A stretch of 64,000 nt of DNA from Nitrospirota bacterium (GCA_035516965.1 DATIZR010000021.1:1-64000); one strand, 5' to 3'; shown: positions 34,501 to 42,677, counted from the stretch's first letter. The notes: generated from the sequence alone by a model not told the origin. Numbers and translations are program-made.

Positions 34501-36791
34501 ACATGCTGGGCCGATCCGGCGTAGCTGCCCGTGTCGGTCAATCGCAGCTCGCCGATGTACTTCATATAGCTGGCCGACTCCGTGAAGATCGTCTTGTAGT
34601 TGAGCATTGACGGCTGCCACACGGTGTCGGCCCAGCTGTGCCAGTGCCCGGTCACGACCGCTTCCGGAAGCTTTGCCGCGCCGTCATCGACGAGCAGCGG
34701 CGCTGCCGGATCGACGAGCGCGCTGTGGCCTATGTGAGCGGCGAGAATCACAATATTACACCCCTGATTATTGCGCAGTTCGTTCACGTAGTCGGCCAGA
34801 TGGATCTTGGTGGCGTCGGTGCTGCTCCAATCGCAGGCGTCTACCTCAAGCGTGTTGGACAGCGAGGCCCCCACCTCGGATTCGGAGGTGGTATACCCGA
34901 GAATGCCGACCTTCGTGCCGCCGATGGTTACGATGTTGTACGGGGGGAAGAAGGGCTGGTGCGTCATCACGTCCCTGACGTTCACGGAAATCACCGGCAC
35001 CCCCGAATTTTGGAGAGCGACCATGTTACTAATGTAAGACGCGTCTCGGACGTCGTGATTGCCGACGACCACCGCATCCATGCCGCGACCGCGCTGTTTC
35101 TGAAGTTTTGCCGAGAGCATGGTATAGAACTGCGTCATGGCGCCGTTGCCGTTCATGTCGCCGATCGGGTTCCCCTCGGAGATATCCCCCGCGTCGATCA
35201 CGAGAGAATTGGGCTGCTCAGCCGTGAGCTGCAGCATCTCGGAGGCCAGGTACGCTGCGCCGCCTACATCTTCGAATGCAGGTGGATTGGTACCGTGCTC
35301 GGTCACGATCCATTTGTGAGGCGTGACGCGCGCGTGAGTATCGTTCACATGGAAGATGGTGAAACTTCCGGTAAAGTTGGCCGTGACGGTCTGGCTGACG
35401 GCGATGCCGGTTACAGTGAGAGGATTTGCCGCGCTCGTCACGAACCCGTTGGTCCCGGTCCAGTTGGTGAAGAAGTAGCTGCTGTTTGCCTTCGCGGTTA
35501 CGGGAGACGCCGATGCGCCGTAATCGACGGTCTGCGTCGCGGACCCGGTGAGCGTGCCGTGGCCGTCCGTCGTAAAGGTTACGGTATAGGTCTGGATCGC
35601 GGCCGAACAGCTCGCTGCGTTCCCGCCGTTGCTCCCTGTGCATGTCCAGCTCCAGGGATGGCCGCTTCCGACGACAGCCGAAGGAGAGCCGATTGAGCAG
35701 AGGTTAGCCGGGGCCGTAGCCGCCAGAGTCTGGCCGTTGTCCGCGCCGCAGGCGCCGTTGATTGGCGTGGCGGTGAAGTTTGCAGTGATGGTCTGGCTGG
35801 TTGTGACATTGCTTACCGTCAGCGGGTTTGACGTTGAAGTGACGAAGCCGTTGGTCCCGGTCCAGTTCAGGAAGGAATACCCGCCGTTGCCCGATGCCGT
35901 GACCGGTACGGTGGAACCGCCGTAGTCAATGGTCTGCGAAGTCGTCCCACTTACGGTGCCATGGCCGTCGGTGCCGAAGGTGAGGGTGTAGGTCTGGATC
36001 GTGGCCAAACAAGCAGCAGTGCTGCCGCCGTACAGCCCGCTGCAGTTCCAGGTCCAGGGGTGGCCGTTGCCGCTGATTGCCGAGGCATTTCCTGCGGAGC
36101 AGAGGTTGACCGGTGCTGTTGCCGCCAGGCTCTGGTTGTTGTCCGTGCCGCAGACGCCGTTGACCGGCGCCACACAATAGGTATACGCCGATGCACTATT
36201 GCGAGGATTCGGCGCTCCTGCTGTGAAGTCGGCATTGTTGTTGTCCGTATCGCTGCAGCCGTTGCCCGCCCGCAGCACTGCTGTCGTGTTGCTGGGAGCC
36301 GGCGTCGGGCCGCTCCCCTCAAAATTGTTGGCTGTTGTACCAAAACCGACATAGTCCCGGACCGCAGCATTTGTGGCGCAGTTGCTGCCGCAGGAAAGAG
36401 CGGTCGTGCTGGTCACCAGCGCTACCTTGCCGGCAGTGGCGCTCATATTTATGATGCCTGTCGCGTCCGGAGCCGGCAGATTCACTGTCCCGCCGGTTCC
36501 TGCCGCTTCCTGAACCAAGTAATGCTGCCCCGGCTGAATAATGCCGCTGAGGTTGGTCACCTGCCAGCTCGTCCCCGTTGCCGACGCGTACTGGACAGAC
36601 CAGCCGTTGAGGCTGACCGGTAGCGAACCGAGATTGAACAGCTCGATGAAGTCATTTTTGTAAGTTGCCCCGCTGTTCCCGCCCCCGCCGTAAACCTGGC
36701 TGATGACGATGTCGGGCGAGGCGGAAAAACCGGCCACCGGGACGATAAAAGCGAAGAACAGCGTGACGATGAAGCCAAGTATCCTTTTCAT
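31569..36791 (-). CDS. Giant secreted 5'-nucleotidase with LTD, InlB-type, DNRLRE and MBG-type domains
   Basis: 1740 aa, start behind AGGAGG. Order: signal peptide (1-24); lamin-tail domain (about 25-150: DIVISQVYGGGGN, DFIELFN); two tandem repeats of a cysteine-containing plus InlB-type module (214-341, 348-474); 5'-nucleotidase catalytic domain from about 478 with the binuclear metal motifs HVNDTHA, DAGDISEGN, VVGNHDV, AAHIGHS and TGHWHSW; 5'-nucleotidase C-terminal domain (about 800-1000); a mixed region; a DNRLRE/CBM96-like domain (about 1240-1410); MBG-like repeats (about 1510-1640); and a C-terminal beta domain (1640-1740) shared with two other phosphatases here. Role: extracellular release of phosphate from nucleotides. 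No VPLPA tail. Confidence 0.9.
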   Translation of the reverse strand: MKRILGFIVTLFFAFIVPVAGFSASPDIVISQVYGGGGNSGATYKNDFIELFNLGSLPVSLNGWSVQYASATGTSWQVTNLSGIIQPGQHYLVQEAAGTGGTVNLPAPDATGIINMSATAGKVALVTSTTALSCGSNCATNAAVRDYVGFGTTANNFEGSGPTPAPSNTTAVLRAGNGCSDTDNNNADFTAGAPNPRNSASAYTYCVAPVNGVCGTDNNQSLAATAPVNLCSAGNASAISGNGHPWTWNCSGLYGGSTAACLATIQTYTLTFGTDGHGTVSGTTSQTIDYGGSTVPVTASGNGGYSFLNWTGTNGFVTSTSNPLTVSNVTTSQTITANFTATPINGACGADNGQTLAATAPANLCSIGSPSAVVGSGHPWSWTCTGSNGGNAASCSAAIQTYTVTFTTDGHGTLTGSATQTVDYGASASPVTAKANSSYFFTNWTGTNGFVTSAANPLTVTGIAVSQTVTANFTGSFTIFHVNDTHARVTPHKWIVTEHGTNPPAFEDVGGAAYLASEMLQLTAEQPNSLVIDAGDISEGNPIGDMNGNGAMTQFYTMLSAKLQKQRGRGMDAVVVGNHDVRDASYISNMVALQNSGVPVISVNVRDVMTHQPFFPPYNIVTIGGTKVGILGYTTSESEVGASLSNTLEVDACDWSSTDATKIHLADYVNELRNNQGCNIVILAAHIGHSALVDPAAPLLVDDGAAKLPEAVVTGHWHSWADTVWQPSMLNYKTIFTESASYMKYIGELRLTDTGSYAGSAQHVIRDADLTPDPDTQTLIEGLTAQYNTAHPGHPVDEVIGYTADNLMLDNTMKWWSADEYPWSGNNTAGQWICDAMQWKAEQLFGQCDLAMEAGGGVRADIPAGPVTYMQIYETFPWNDDTFTRVNMTGQEIINFLKATTMDAGFSSALDVTAFDGIPTSVKFNGQPIDLNHTYTVAINNYMYAHPPTGWTWSDTAPLSSSVLCRDGIVDYMRQFTAGNPYRVGGPRYHLNTEFSGGYRAVVTMMNDNDTKPVYEYAFIRLLSATPETLARRGSNQVPADLVNEDGTINAANRLAEQELYRSYLGFKTGALRPGDIIETWGKGSFYGGNPEFVDQEGIYADGVEFRIAGHDESLAKPAFLSSIGAFWNDSYKNHYVQFLAKKAGPGTVTDQNGQTLSIMDVTGYAAKTLPGNVGDTLLISGVPTMESYGLRFRCDSAATTTAQLPSVSAVSSRLDPIPAGTTGSSLTLSATASVTNGTYYLAPVADAQVASGKPTTNYNTTNLYIQSSSMNSYGNERAWLKFDLSGIPSGATISGASLQLWDWKATGAALPAEVRGGSDDTWTETGITWNTQPALGAAALDTQTLAAATANLWYNWNVTPFVQGKWAANKLVSLVVKPVTEGAADATAPSYGFDSKEYGSNAPVLQVTMQSGGTSVTQVQFFYRYSTDNASWGAWTPVSTATAAPYTAAFGFPQGSGYYEFYSLATDSNNNVEPAPAAAPAATHYTDTPAYYPIVSLEGVYQKFDASPKQVTVFTIPDGIPVSVTYNGDSAGPISAGTYAVEAKAAQTGNTVLASGTLTVAKAEATVLFGSMDFSYNGAPRSVTVATDPAGLPITVTYNGSTTAPVAPGTYSVAAFINDVDYHGSASSTMTINSPVDVSSQFSVTTTGFSYSRAARVSTGTMTVTNISSSTVSVPLNVVLNNLTSGVILANGAGMYNGFPYIGTTGQSLAPGQSISIPLQFSNPSNVRINFAPVVYQRF
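35370..36152 (-). repeat. Tandem duplication of a 128-residue module within the 5'-nucleotidase gene
   Basis: Residues 214-341 and 348-474 align throughout (CGTDNNQSLAATAPVNLCS versus CGADNGQTLAATAPANLCS; GHPWTWNC versus GHPWSWTC; NWTGTNGFVTS in both). Each unit joins a four-Cys 'GHPW' segment to a divergent InlB-type segment. The DNA remains similar enough to suggest relatively recent duplication. Confidence 0.85.
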
Positions 36792-36944
36792 AATGCCTCC
36801 TGAAAATGGATGTATCCGTGAATTCTCATTAAGAGCAGAGGATCAGGGCGGGGGTAAAACGCGTTGATCGCAGAAGAACGCCGCTTCACCCGCCCCCTGG
36901 CCCCCTCTCACCGGTGAGGATTAATGGGACAGGGAAAACCTTAA

Positions 36945-36968
36945 AATACGGGGGGCCCGAAGGCCCCC
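36945..36968 (-). terminator. Hairpin after the broken VPLPA-CTERM gene
   Basis: GGGGGCC-CGAA-GGCCCCC stem-loop (36951-36968) 28 bp past the stop at 36996. On the minus strand it is followed by GTATTTT, a weak T-run. Likely intrinsic terminator or attenuator between the phosphatase operon and the 5'-nucleotidase gene. Confidence 0.55.
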
Positions 36969-36995
36969 AAAACTTCATCGTTCCTTATTCGCCAA

Positions 36996-37357
36996 TCATG
37001 CGGCCATCCTTCTGCGGATGCCCGCAAGGCCCATCAGCCCGGAGCCGAGCAGCCAGGCGACTGCCGGGATCGGGGTCGGGGTAACATTCGCCTGAGACGC
37101 CATGATATTCGTGGTTGCTGCCCCATTATCGCTCAAATCAACTGTGAAGAGCGTTCCATCCGCGGTCATCAGAGGGTTAATGCCCGAGTCGTCAGCGAAC
37201 AACCCGAGGGAAAAGTACTCGTGCCTGTGGACCCGCTGTTAGGCGTGTTCGCCAGAGCCAAGCTGAAGCTCAGGCTATTGCCGAAATGGATCGCTTGGTA
37301 GAACGCAACGGTCCCTACTCCTGCATTTCTGCCCGGCATGCGGAAGGAGAAGGTCAA
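36996..37357 (-). pseudogene. Frameshifted, 5'-truncated VPLPA-CTERM protein
   Basis: Two overlapping minus-strand frames together give the C-terminal half of a protein homologous to the intact one at 39488: VAFYQAIHFGNSLSFSLALA in one frame (to about 37215), then LFADDSGINPLMTADGTLFT and the tail TPIPAVAWLLGSGLMGLAG-IRRRMAA in the next. Restoring one T in the T-run near 37212-37215 would join them. The N-terminal half, including any signal peptide, is missing; the homologous part begins directly at the stop of the histidine phosphatase (37354). A sequencing error in the T-run cannot be excluded for the frameshift, but not for the missing 5' part. Confidence 0.75.
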
Positions 37358-39315
37358 TTTGAAACATGATTGTAGCAGGCCGTCAGCCTACCGTAGTCGT
37401 AGTAGTGGCTGCCGGGGGCATACCGGGCTTGATCGCAGTCAGCTTTGAAGTCGGCTTCCTTTTCGTTGTAAAGCATCTTGACCAACAGCGTTCCGGCCCC
37501 GTTGCTGTAAACATCCCACTGCACATTGGCAGCGTACGGCGAGACGATTGCTCCGCGCCAGGGATTGGTGTTGTAGCTGTAGTTGCTGGCGTTGGGGACC
37601 TGCACGAAAACGTTCTTCAGCCCCAGAATGGAAGCGAGGGGCATGATCTCTTCTCCGTGAGTGAAGCGGAGCTTGGCGCCGTGGGAGAAATCTCCCTTGG
37701 CGACGGCGTCCACCTCATTGAACAAGTCATTTATGAGGAGCTGCGCCATCCGGAAGGTGGAAGATCCGTCCTCAGCGATCCCGGGGCCCTTCTGATAGAA
37801 GCTCTGTACGTCGTCCAGATACGACAGGACGCTCGCCTGAGCGGCAGGGATGTACTTCGAAAAATCCATATTGTTGAGTTCGTTCTGCATCGCCGGTGCG
37901 GTGGCATAGAAAGAGTACAGCTCGTTTGCGGCGTCCGAGAGGCTCTGCACCGTTGTGCTGCCATCGCCTGAAACCGTCGTCGAGTAGCTGCCGTCGCTCG
38001 TGGTGAATATGTAGCTGCCGGAATTGGTGAAAGTGTAGGTTCCATTGTCGATCTTGTCCACGAAATCCTTTGTGAACAGCATTTCCAGCACGGCGCGTGC
38101 GTTGGCAGCTGCATCCGGATCAGTCAGAATGCTATTGACCTTGGCGACCATGTTCGCATTCTTGAGGTATGCCTGATAAGTCAGGCTGTCCTGGTAGGTC
38201 TGGTAATAAGGGTCACTGGCGCTGTTCACCAGGTCGGTTTTCGCAGCGAGCTTGTGAAAATAGAGCAGGAAACGGTTCACCCCTGCCGCCTGGGCCACCG
38301 GTTTGTTCGACGGATAGGCGGTAAGGGGAGCTGACTTCAAGATCAGAGGTCCCAGGGATGGATTGTTGGTCAAGAGGGACAGAGCGAAGAAACCTGCGCT
38401 GTCCGCTGCACGGTTCACTCCGGAATTGACCATGACGATCTGGCGATTGCTTGCGGGGAGCTGGGCGAAATAGGAGGGCAGCCTCTGCAGGAGCCGTGCT
38501 GCGATCTGCTGCTCTTCCATAATGCCGGTCTGGCTCAGATTGCCGTAGCCGGGAGCGGTAATCCCTGCAACGCCGACGTCTAAAAGCGCATTTGCCTGCA
38601 TCATGGTCATAACATCCGGACCGAGCTGGGCTCCGAGGGGAGTGAGGGCGCCATCTGCGGCTGCCTTAAGATACATGTTGTAAACAGTCCCGTCGAAACT
38701 GGATTGGCCGCGCGACCCGTGCCGCACCACCGCTTCGGTGAAGACAGGAGTGAAACCGGCCGGCTCTGCCTCGTAACTTGCCGCGTTTTGCTGCGGCTGG
38801 TAAGGAGTGGCGGTTGTCAGATAGGCGTTTGGCCCCACCTGGTAGATCAACGCAGAGAAGCCGATAAGCGCATTGGATGGGTTGCTGAACTGAAGGGGAA
38901 AGCTGATCGAACCACCAGACAAGAGTGACAGGTTTTGATAGACATAGGGGAATCCGTTGTATTGTCCGCTGGCATTGGACAGAGTTACGCCGGAGGAGAG
39001 ATTGTTCAGTGATACGGCTATCGGCCCGGTGATCGGATTCGTACCGGGGTTTGTGACGGTCATCGTGCCGGTGTACAGTTTGGATGCCCGGCTGTAAATG
39101 AACCCTGTCGTTGAAACGAGGACCTGTGGTGTAATGTCGGTTAGCTGGGACGCGGTGATGGCGGTTCCCGCAGGATTCAGATTCTGTGCATGGCCGTAAG
39201 GTTCGAAAAAGGCAACCTGAAAGGCAGTGCAGATTGAAAAGATTATTGCTACGAAAGCAACCCTGCTGACGGAGGGGTTGTCAGGCAACTTGCAGGTTTT
39301 TGTCAATGTATGCAT
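37354..39315 (-). CDS. Secreted histidine acid phosphatase (MINPP/phytase-like, branch 2)
   Basis: 653 aa, start behind CAGGAGAATAA. Signal peptide about residues 18-43. Residues 65-160 are the beta-rich domain shared with the 5'-nucleotidase C-terminus and the purple-acid-phosphatase-like protein. The catalytic domain follows: phosphate-binding RHGSR at 198-202, the second Arg region NSGVNRAADSAGFF (about 305-318) and the proton donor motif HGEEIMPLASILGL (about 583). The C-terminal Cys pair region (DCDQARY, YDYGRLTACY) matches MINPP-type ends, so the gene is complete. Expected to remove phosphate from inositol phosphates or other organic phosphates outside the cell. Confidence 0.85.
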   Translation of the reverse strand: MHTLTKTCKLPDNPSVSRVAFVAIIFSICTAFQVAFFEPYGHAQNLNPAGTAITASQLTDITPQVLVSTTGFIYSRASKLYTGTMTVTNPGTNPITGPIAVSLNNLSSGVTLSNASGQYNGFPYVYQNLSLLSGGSISFPLQFSNPSNALIGFSALIYQVGPNAYLTTATPYQPQQNAASYEAEPAGFTPVFTEAVVRHGSRGQSSFDGTVYNMYLKAAADGALTPLGAQLGPDVMTMMQANALLDVGVAGITAPGYGNLSQTGIMEEQQIAARLLQRLPSYFAQLPASNRQIVMVNSGVNRAADSAGFFALSLLTNNPSLGPLILKSAPLTAYPSNKPVAQAAGVNRFLLYFHKLAAKTDLVNSASDPYYQTYQDSLTYQAYLKNANMVAKVNSILTDPDAAANARAVLEMLFTKDFVDKIDNGTYTFTNSGSYIFTTSDGSYSTTVSGDGSTTVQSLSDAANELYSFYATAPAMQNELNNMDFSKYIPAAQASVLSYLDDVQSFYQKGPGIAEDGSSTFRMAQLLINDLFNEVDAVAKGDFSHGAKLRFTHGEEIMPLASILGLKNVFVQVPNASNYSYNTNPWRGAIVSPYAANVQWDVYSNGAGTLLVKMLYNEKEADFKADCDQARYAPGSHYYDYGRLTACYNHVSN

Positions 39316-39376
39316 TTATTCTCCTGAACGGGGTATGTTCGGAATGCCGGTTTTGTCTATTCACTTTTTTAAAAGG

Positions 39377-39415
39377 CCCCCTCTCCGGACAAGATGTACT
39401 CTGCCGGAGAGAGGG
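39377..39415 (-). terminator. Intercistronic hairpin, possible partial terminator
   Basis: CTCTCCGG ... CCGGAGAG stem (39381-39411) flanked by T-runs on both strands; it lies between the VPLPA-CTERM gene stop (39488) and the phosphatase start (39315). It could reduce readthrough between the two. Confidence 0.5.
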
Positions 39416-39487
39416 AAGATGTTTTTTCTCCTATGCCTTCACCTTTCTACGAAGGCCCCCAAAAGTTCACCGTTCCTTCTTCATCAA

Positions 39488-40075
39488 TTACGCGGCCATC
39501 CTTCTGCGGATGCCCGCAAGGCCCATCAGCCCGGAGCCAAGCAGCCAGGCGGCTGCCGGGATCGGGGTCGCAGCCACGGCAACCTGGCTGCTCAGGTTGT
39601 TCACAACAGCACCGTTTGCATTCAGGTCAACGGTGGTTGCGAAACCATTCGTCGAATCGTTCGTGAGCAGCGGCGTGAAGCCATCTGCTCCGTAAAAGGA
39701 CAGCGCGAACGAGTTATGAGCGCTTCCGGACAGATTGAGAGCAAACTGGACACTGCTGCCGAAGGTGATCTGCTGATAGTAGTCGTTCCATCCGGTGGTG
39801 TTGCTGATCGTTACCGCCCCGGGGAGCGCGCCTGTGACAGCGCCCGTTACTTGCTGGGAACCGGCGGCAAGCGTTGCATCGGAAGTGAAGTTTGAAATGA
39901 CGGCGCTGGCCACGCCCGGATTGAGCCCCGGGTTGAACTGGAGCTCCAGATACCCGGTTTGACCGGAAACGGACGATGTGTTCACGTCGAAATTGTAGGA
40001 ATAATCCGCGAAGGCCGACGTGGCTGCAAACATGATCACCGCAAAGACGAGAAGTTTGACAATATGACGTTTCAT
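39488..40075 (-). CDS. VPLPA-CTERM (PEP-CTERM-type) exported protein
   Basis: 195 aa from the ATG at 40075 behind TAGGAG. Signal peptide residues 1-23 (ending AFA), a beta-rich body without Cys, and the sorting tail: TPIPAAAW motif, hydrophobic helix LLGSGLMGLAG and basic end IRRRMAA. This is the VPLPA variant recognised by XrtD-type exosortases, and such an enzyme is encoded at 53744. The mature body should be cleaved and anchored or released at the surface. The ribosome site overlaps the stop of the upstream purple-acid-phosphatase-like gene, so the two are coupled. Confidence 0.92.
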   Translation of the reverse strand: MKRHIVKLLVFAVIMFAATSAFADYSYNFDVNTSSVSGQTGYLELQFNPGLNPGVASAVISNFTSDATLAAGSQQVTGAVTGALPGAVTISNTTGWNDYYQQITFGSSVQFALNLSGSAHNSFALSFYGADGFTPLLTNDSTNGFATTVDLNANGAVVNNLSSQVAVAATPIPAAAWLLGSGLMGLAGIRRRMAA

Positions 40076-40085
40076 TTTATTTCTC

Positions 40086-41798
40086 CTATTCCTGTAACAC
40101 GACAGGGTTAAATGTGATTGTGGCGTTAGCCGGGTTGCTGAACTGCAGCGGCACGGTGATCGAAGCTCCGGAAGCAAGACCGTTGGCCGAAACCTGTATC
40201 ATCGGTTCGCCGTTGTTCGAGCCCGTTGCATTGACCAGTGTGACATTCGCGATAAGGCCGGGATCACTGCTTCCTTTTCCCGTGGCCGGTTTATTGGCGA
40301 TTTTCGAAGTAAGTTTCGGGGTGGTCGTGCTGTACTGGTTATCTGCGTTGCCGATCCCCTGGAGGTTAAGGATGCCGTCCAGGACAACGTGGACGTTGCC
40401 GGTGAGGTCGGGGCCGTTATTGGTGATGGTCAGGTTGCCTGCATAAAGCTTGGTGGCACGGCTGTAAAGGAAACCGGTGCTTGTCGCGCTGACCTGCGGC
40501 GAGACGTTGGTGAAGTGGTTCAGGACGATCGTCTCGATCGGTGAAAGGGTCAACGTCGCTGCCGACTGAATAGCGGTCGTGCTCACGTTATTGACCTGGT
40601 AGGAAGTCATCGTGAGGGTTTTCCCCTCCACGTCGAAGGTCATGAATTCGAAAGCCGGCCAGGCCGTGATAACGTGCGGATAGCTCCCCGCATTTGTCAT
40701 ATCGGGCTGATACACAGGCGCGCCGCCGCCGCCGCTAGTGATGTGCGGCACGTTCAGGGCAATCTGGTCACCGTTTGCCTGGGCGAGGGTATAGGCCCCG
40801 GTGCGGGCATAGTTGTGGCTGTGTCCGCAGTAGATCAGGTCCACACCATACTGGGTGACGAGGGGTTCGAGCACCCTCACGTTGCTGTTGTCGCCATCGC
40901 TGCCCGCGGAATAGGCTGGTTCGTGGTAGATCATGATCTTCCACGGCTTTGTGGTTGAGGCGAGGTCATTGACGACCCAGTTGTACTGGGCGGAGCCAGC
41001 AGCAAGGTTCGAGTAGTTGTCAACAACGGTGAAGTGGACCGGGCCGTAATCAAATGACCAGTACAGGTTATTGTACGCCTGGACCGTAGCCGGGTCGAAA
41101 ACAGGGGTTGCGTTCTGATAAGGGAAGGGGAAATACTTGGGGAAGTAGGTGCTCTTCCCGTTGGGGTAGCTTCCGCTGTTGTCGTGGTTGCCTTTGCACC
41201 CATTGATGGGCGTATTCGCCGTGAACGCGACGACGTCAATCTTGGTCGGGTCGAACCACTGGGACGTCCAGTAGCTTTCTCCGTCGGTGCTCACCCAGTC
41301 CCCATTGTGAATAACCAAGCGCTGATAGTCTTCGTTGCCCGGCTGTGAATAAAAGCTCTTCATCGCCTGCATCAAGTTATCCAGGGCAAAGGGTTGGCTC
41401 CTTGAGTCCCCCATGCCGAGGAACCGTATCGCCGTTACGCTGTTGTCGGGCGCGGTGATGAATGATCCGGCTCCGTAGAGGCCGTTGGTCTGGTCAGCCA
41501 CCTGATAGTAGTATTTCGTATTCGGCGTCAGACCGGCGATCGTATAGGCGTGCTGATTGGCGCTTCCGTACTCGGGTACCGTTACTGTCCCCATGCTGTA
41601 GGTCGTGTCGGGGCCCCAGCTGAGCACGTTCGTTGCCTCGCTGGCGTTGTCCTGCCAGAGGATCTGCATCTGAGTATTCTGCCCCGGGTAGATCATATAG
41701 GGGTGTTTCAGAATGCCGGCGAAGGCCGCCGTGCTGAACACGGTAATGGCCAGCACGAAGACCAGGCCGGACAATGCCTTTTTCGTCATGGTATTCAT
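40086..41798 (-). CDS. Secreted purple-acid-phosphatase-like metallophosphoesterase
   Basis: 570 aa; the ATG at 41798 follows AAGGAGAAGAG and is preferred to 41849. Signal peptide residues 1-28. N-terminal fibronectin-III-like domain as in purple acid phosphatases (about 30-125), then the metallophosphatase domain with GMGDSR, HNGDWV, GCKGNHD, MIYHEPAYS and GHSHNYARTG. The last 140 residues form the beta domain shared with the two other phosphatases, here with an approximately 40-residue insertion (around ANKPATGKGSSDP). Some PAP tyrosine/histidine ligands differ, so the exact metal pair is uncertain. First gene of a unit with the VPLPA-CTERM gene. Confidence 0.88.
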   Translation of the reverse strand: MNTMTKKALSGLVFVLAITVFSTAAFAGILKHPYMIYPGQNTQMQILWQDNASEATNVLSWGPDTTYSMGTVTVPEYGSANQHAYTIAGLTPNTKYYYQVADQTNGLYGAGSFITAPDNSVTAIRFLGMGDSRSQPFALDNLMQAMKSFYSQPGNEDYQRLVIHNGDWVSTDGESYWTSQWFDPTKIDVVAFTANTPINGCKGNHDNSGSYPNGKSTYFPKYFPFPYQNATPVFDPATVQAYNNLYWSFDYGPVHFTVVDNYSNLAAGSAQYNWVVNDLASTTKPWKIMIYHEPAYSAGSDGDNSNVRVLEPLVTQYGVDLIYCGHSHNYARTGAYTLAQANGDQIALNVPHITSGGGGAPVYQPDMTNAGSYPHVITAWPAFEFMTFDVEGKTLTMTSYQVNNVSTTAIQSAATLTLSPIETIVLNHFTNVSPQVSATSTGFLYSRATKLYAGNLTITNNGPDLTGNVHVVLDGILNLQGIGNADNQYSTTTPKLTSKIANKPATGKGSSDPGLIANVTLVNATGSNNGEPMIQVSANGLASGASITVPLQFSNPANATITFNPVVLQE

Positions 41799-41940
41799 CT
41801 CTTCTCCTTTTTGTTTAAAAGTAATGCTGCCGGTTGTGACTCTTCTCACCCTTCTAAATTTCTTAATTAACTATTATTTCACCTCCTTTTCGCTTGCTGT
41901 CCAGCAGTTAAAGACAACTACCGCTGCTGAATGCATTGTT

Positions 41941-42483
41941 CTATTGATCCAGGTCTACCTGTTTTGCGTCCGTCAACAATGCGTTATCCAGGTTTGTCTC
42001 GCTCATGTCCGCCCCGTTCAGGTTCGCTCCGTCCAGGTTCGCCCAACTCAGGTTCGCCCCTTTCAGGTTTGCCTTGCTCAGGTTTGTCCCTTTCAGGTCT
42101 GCCTTGCTCAGGTCCACTCCACTAAGGTCCTGCCCCTCCAGATTCACTCCGCTCAGGTTCGTCCCGCTCAGGTTCGCCCCGCTCAGGTCCGTCCCGCTCA
42201 GGTTCGCCCCGCTCAGGTCCGTCCCATTCAGGTTTGCCCCGTCCACGTCCGCCCCTTTCAGGTTCGCCCCTTTCAGGTTCGCTTTGCTCAGGTCCGCCCC
42301 GTTCAGGTCCCGCCCCTCCAGGTTAATCCCGTTCAGGTCCGCCCCGCTCAGGTCGCACTGGGGACATTGATTGGTTGCCCTCAATCTATCCAGATCAGCC
42401 TGCTCGAAACCGTACACGACACCGCCCATTAGAAAAACGCAAAGGGTGGTCATCCCCAGCAGTGCTGCAGTCCTTCTCTTCAT
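41941..42483 (-). CDS. Exported pentapeptide-repeat protein
   Basis: 180 aa, start behind GAGGAG. Signal peptide about 1-24 (VVYG), a short segment with CPQC, then roughly 25 consecutive A(D/N)LXX pentapeptides (about 43-170; ADLNG, ANLKG, TDLSG, ANLSG) that should fold into a right-handed quadrilateral beta-helix. The central position is almost always Leu. Pentapeptide proteins in the cytoplasm mimic DNA or act in resistance; an exported one more likely serves as a structural rod or binding surface. It is the first gene after the c-di-GMP riboswitch leader (42634-42750), and the phosphatase genes follow 140 bp downstream. Confidence 0.92.
   Translation of the reverse strand: MKRRTAALLGMTTLCVFLMGGVVYGFEQADLDRLRATNQCPQCDLSGADLNGINLEGRDLNGADLSKANLKGANLKGADVDGANLNGTDLSGANLSGTDLSGANLSGTNLSGVNLEGQDLSGVDLSKADLKGTNLSKANLKGANLSWANLDGANLNGADMSETNLDNALLTDAKQVDLDQ
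42005..42350 (-). repeat. 15-bp tandem DNA repeats of the pentapeptide coding region
   Basis: On the plus strand the unit CAGGTTCGCCCCGCT recurs with period 15 and slight variation about 23 times. The sequence is so regular that blocks near 42155-42215 are almost identical. Prone to slippage. Confidence 0.9.
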
Positions 42484-42633
42484 TTTTCTGTCTCCTCATC
42501 GAATGGAATGACTGTTTTACTAAGAGATATTTAGTTGCATATTTGTACCGCACGAATTACATCACAGTTCCTGCCGCCCTCTATTTCACCCCCTTCTCTT
42601 TGGGATGCCGCTTAGCCCTCACGAAGCGAACAT

Positions 42634-42677
42634 AAAAAAAGCCGGGTGCTCTCTCCTGAGAGAAAGGGCAACCCGGC
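42634..42677 (-). terminator. Riboswitch expression-platform terminator
   Basis: Minus strand: GCCGGGTTGCCC...GAGAGCACCCGGC followed by TTTTTTT. Its 5' arm (42664-42677) is the 3' strand of the riboswitch aptamer, so the two structures exclude each other. Ligand binding would be expected to prevent termination. Confidence 0.8.

Noticed and set aside
34638-35696. 352-aa plus-strand open frame
   Set aside because: Antisense to the 5'-nucleotidase catalytic domain.
41941-42483. CRISPR-like short repeats
   Set aside because: The 15-bp period is in frame with pentapeptide codons and there are no spacers, so it is coding repetition.
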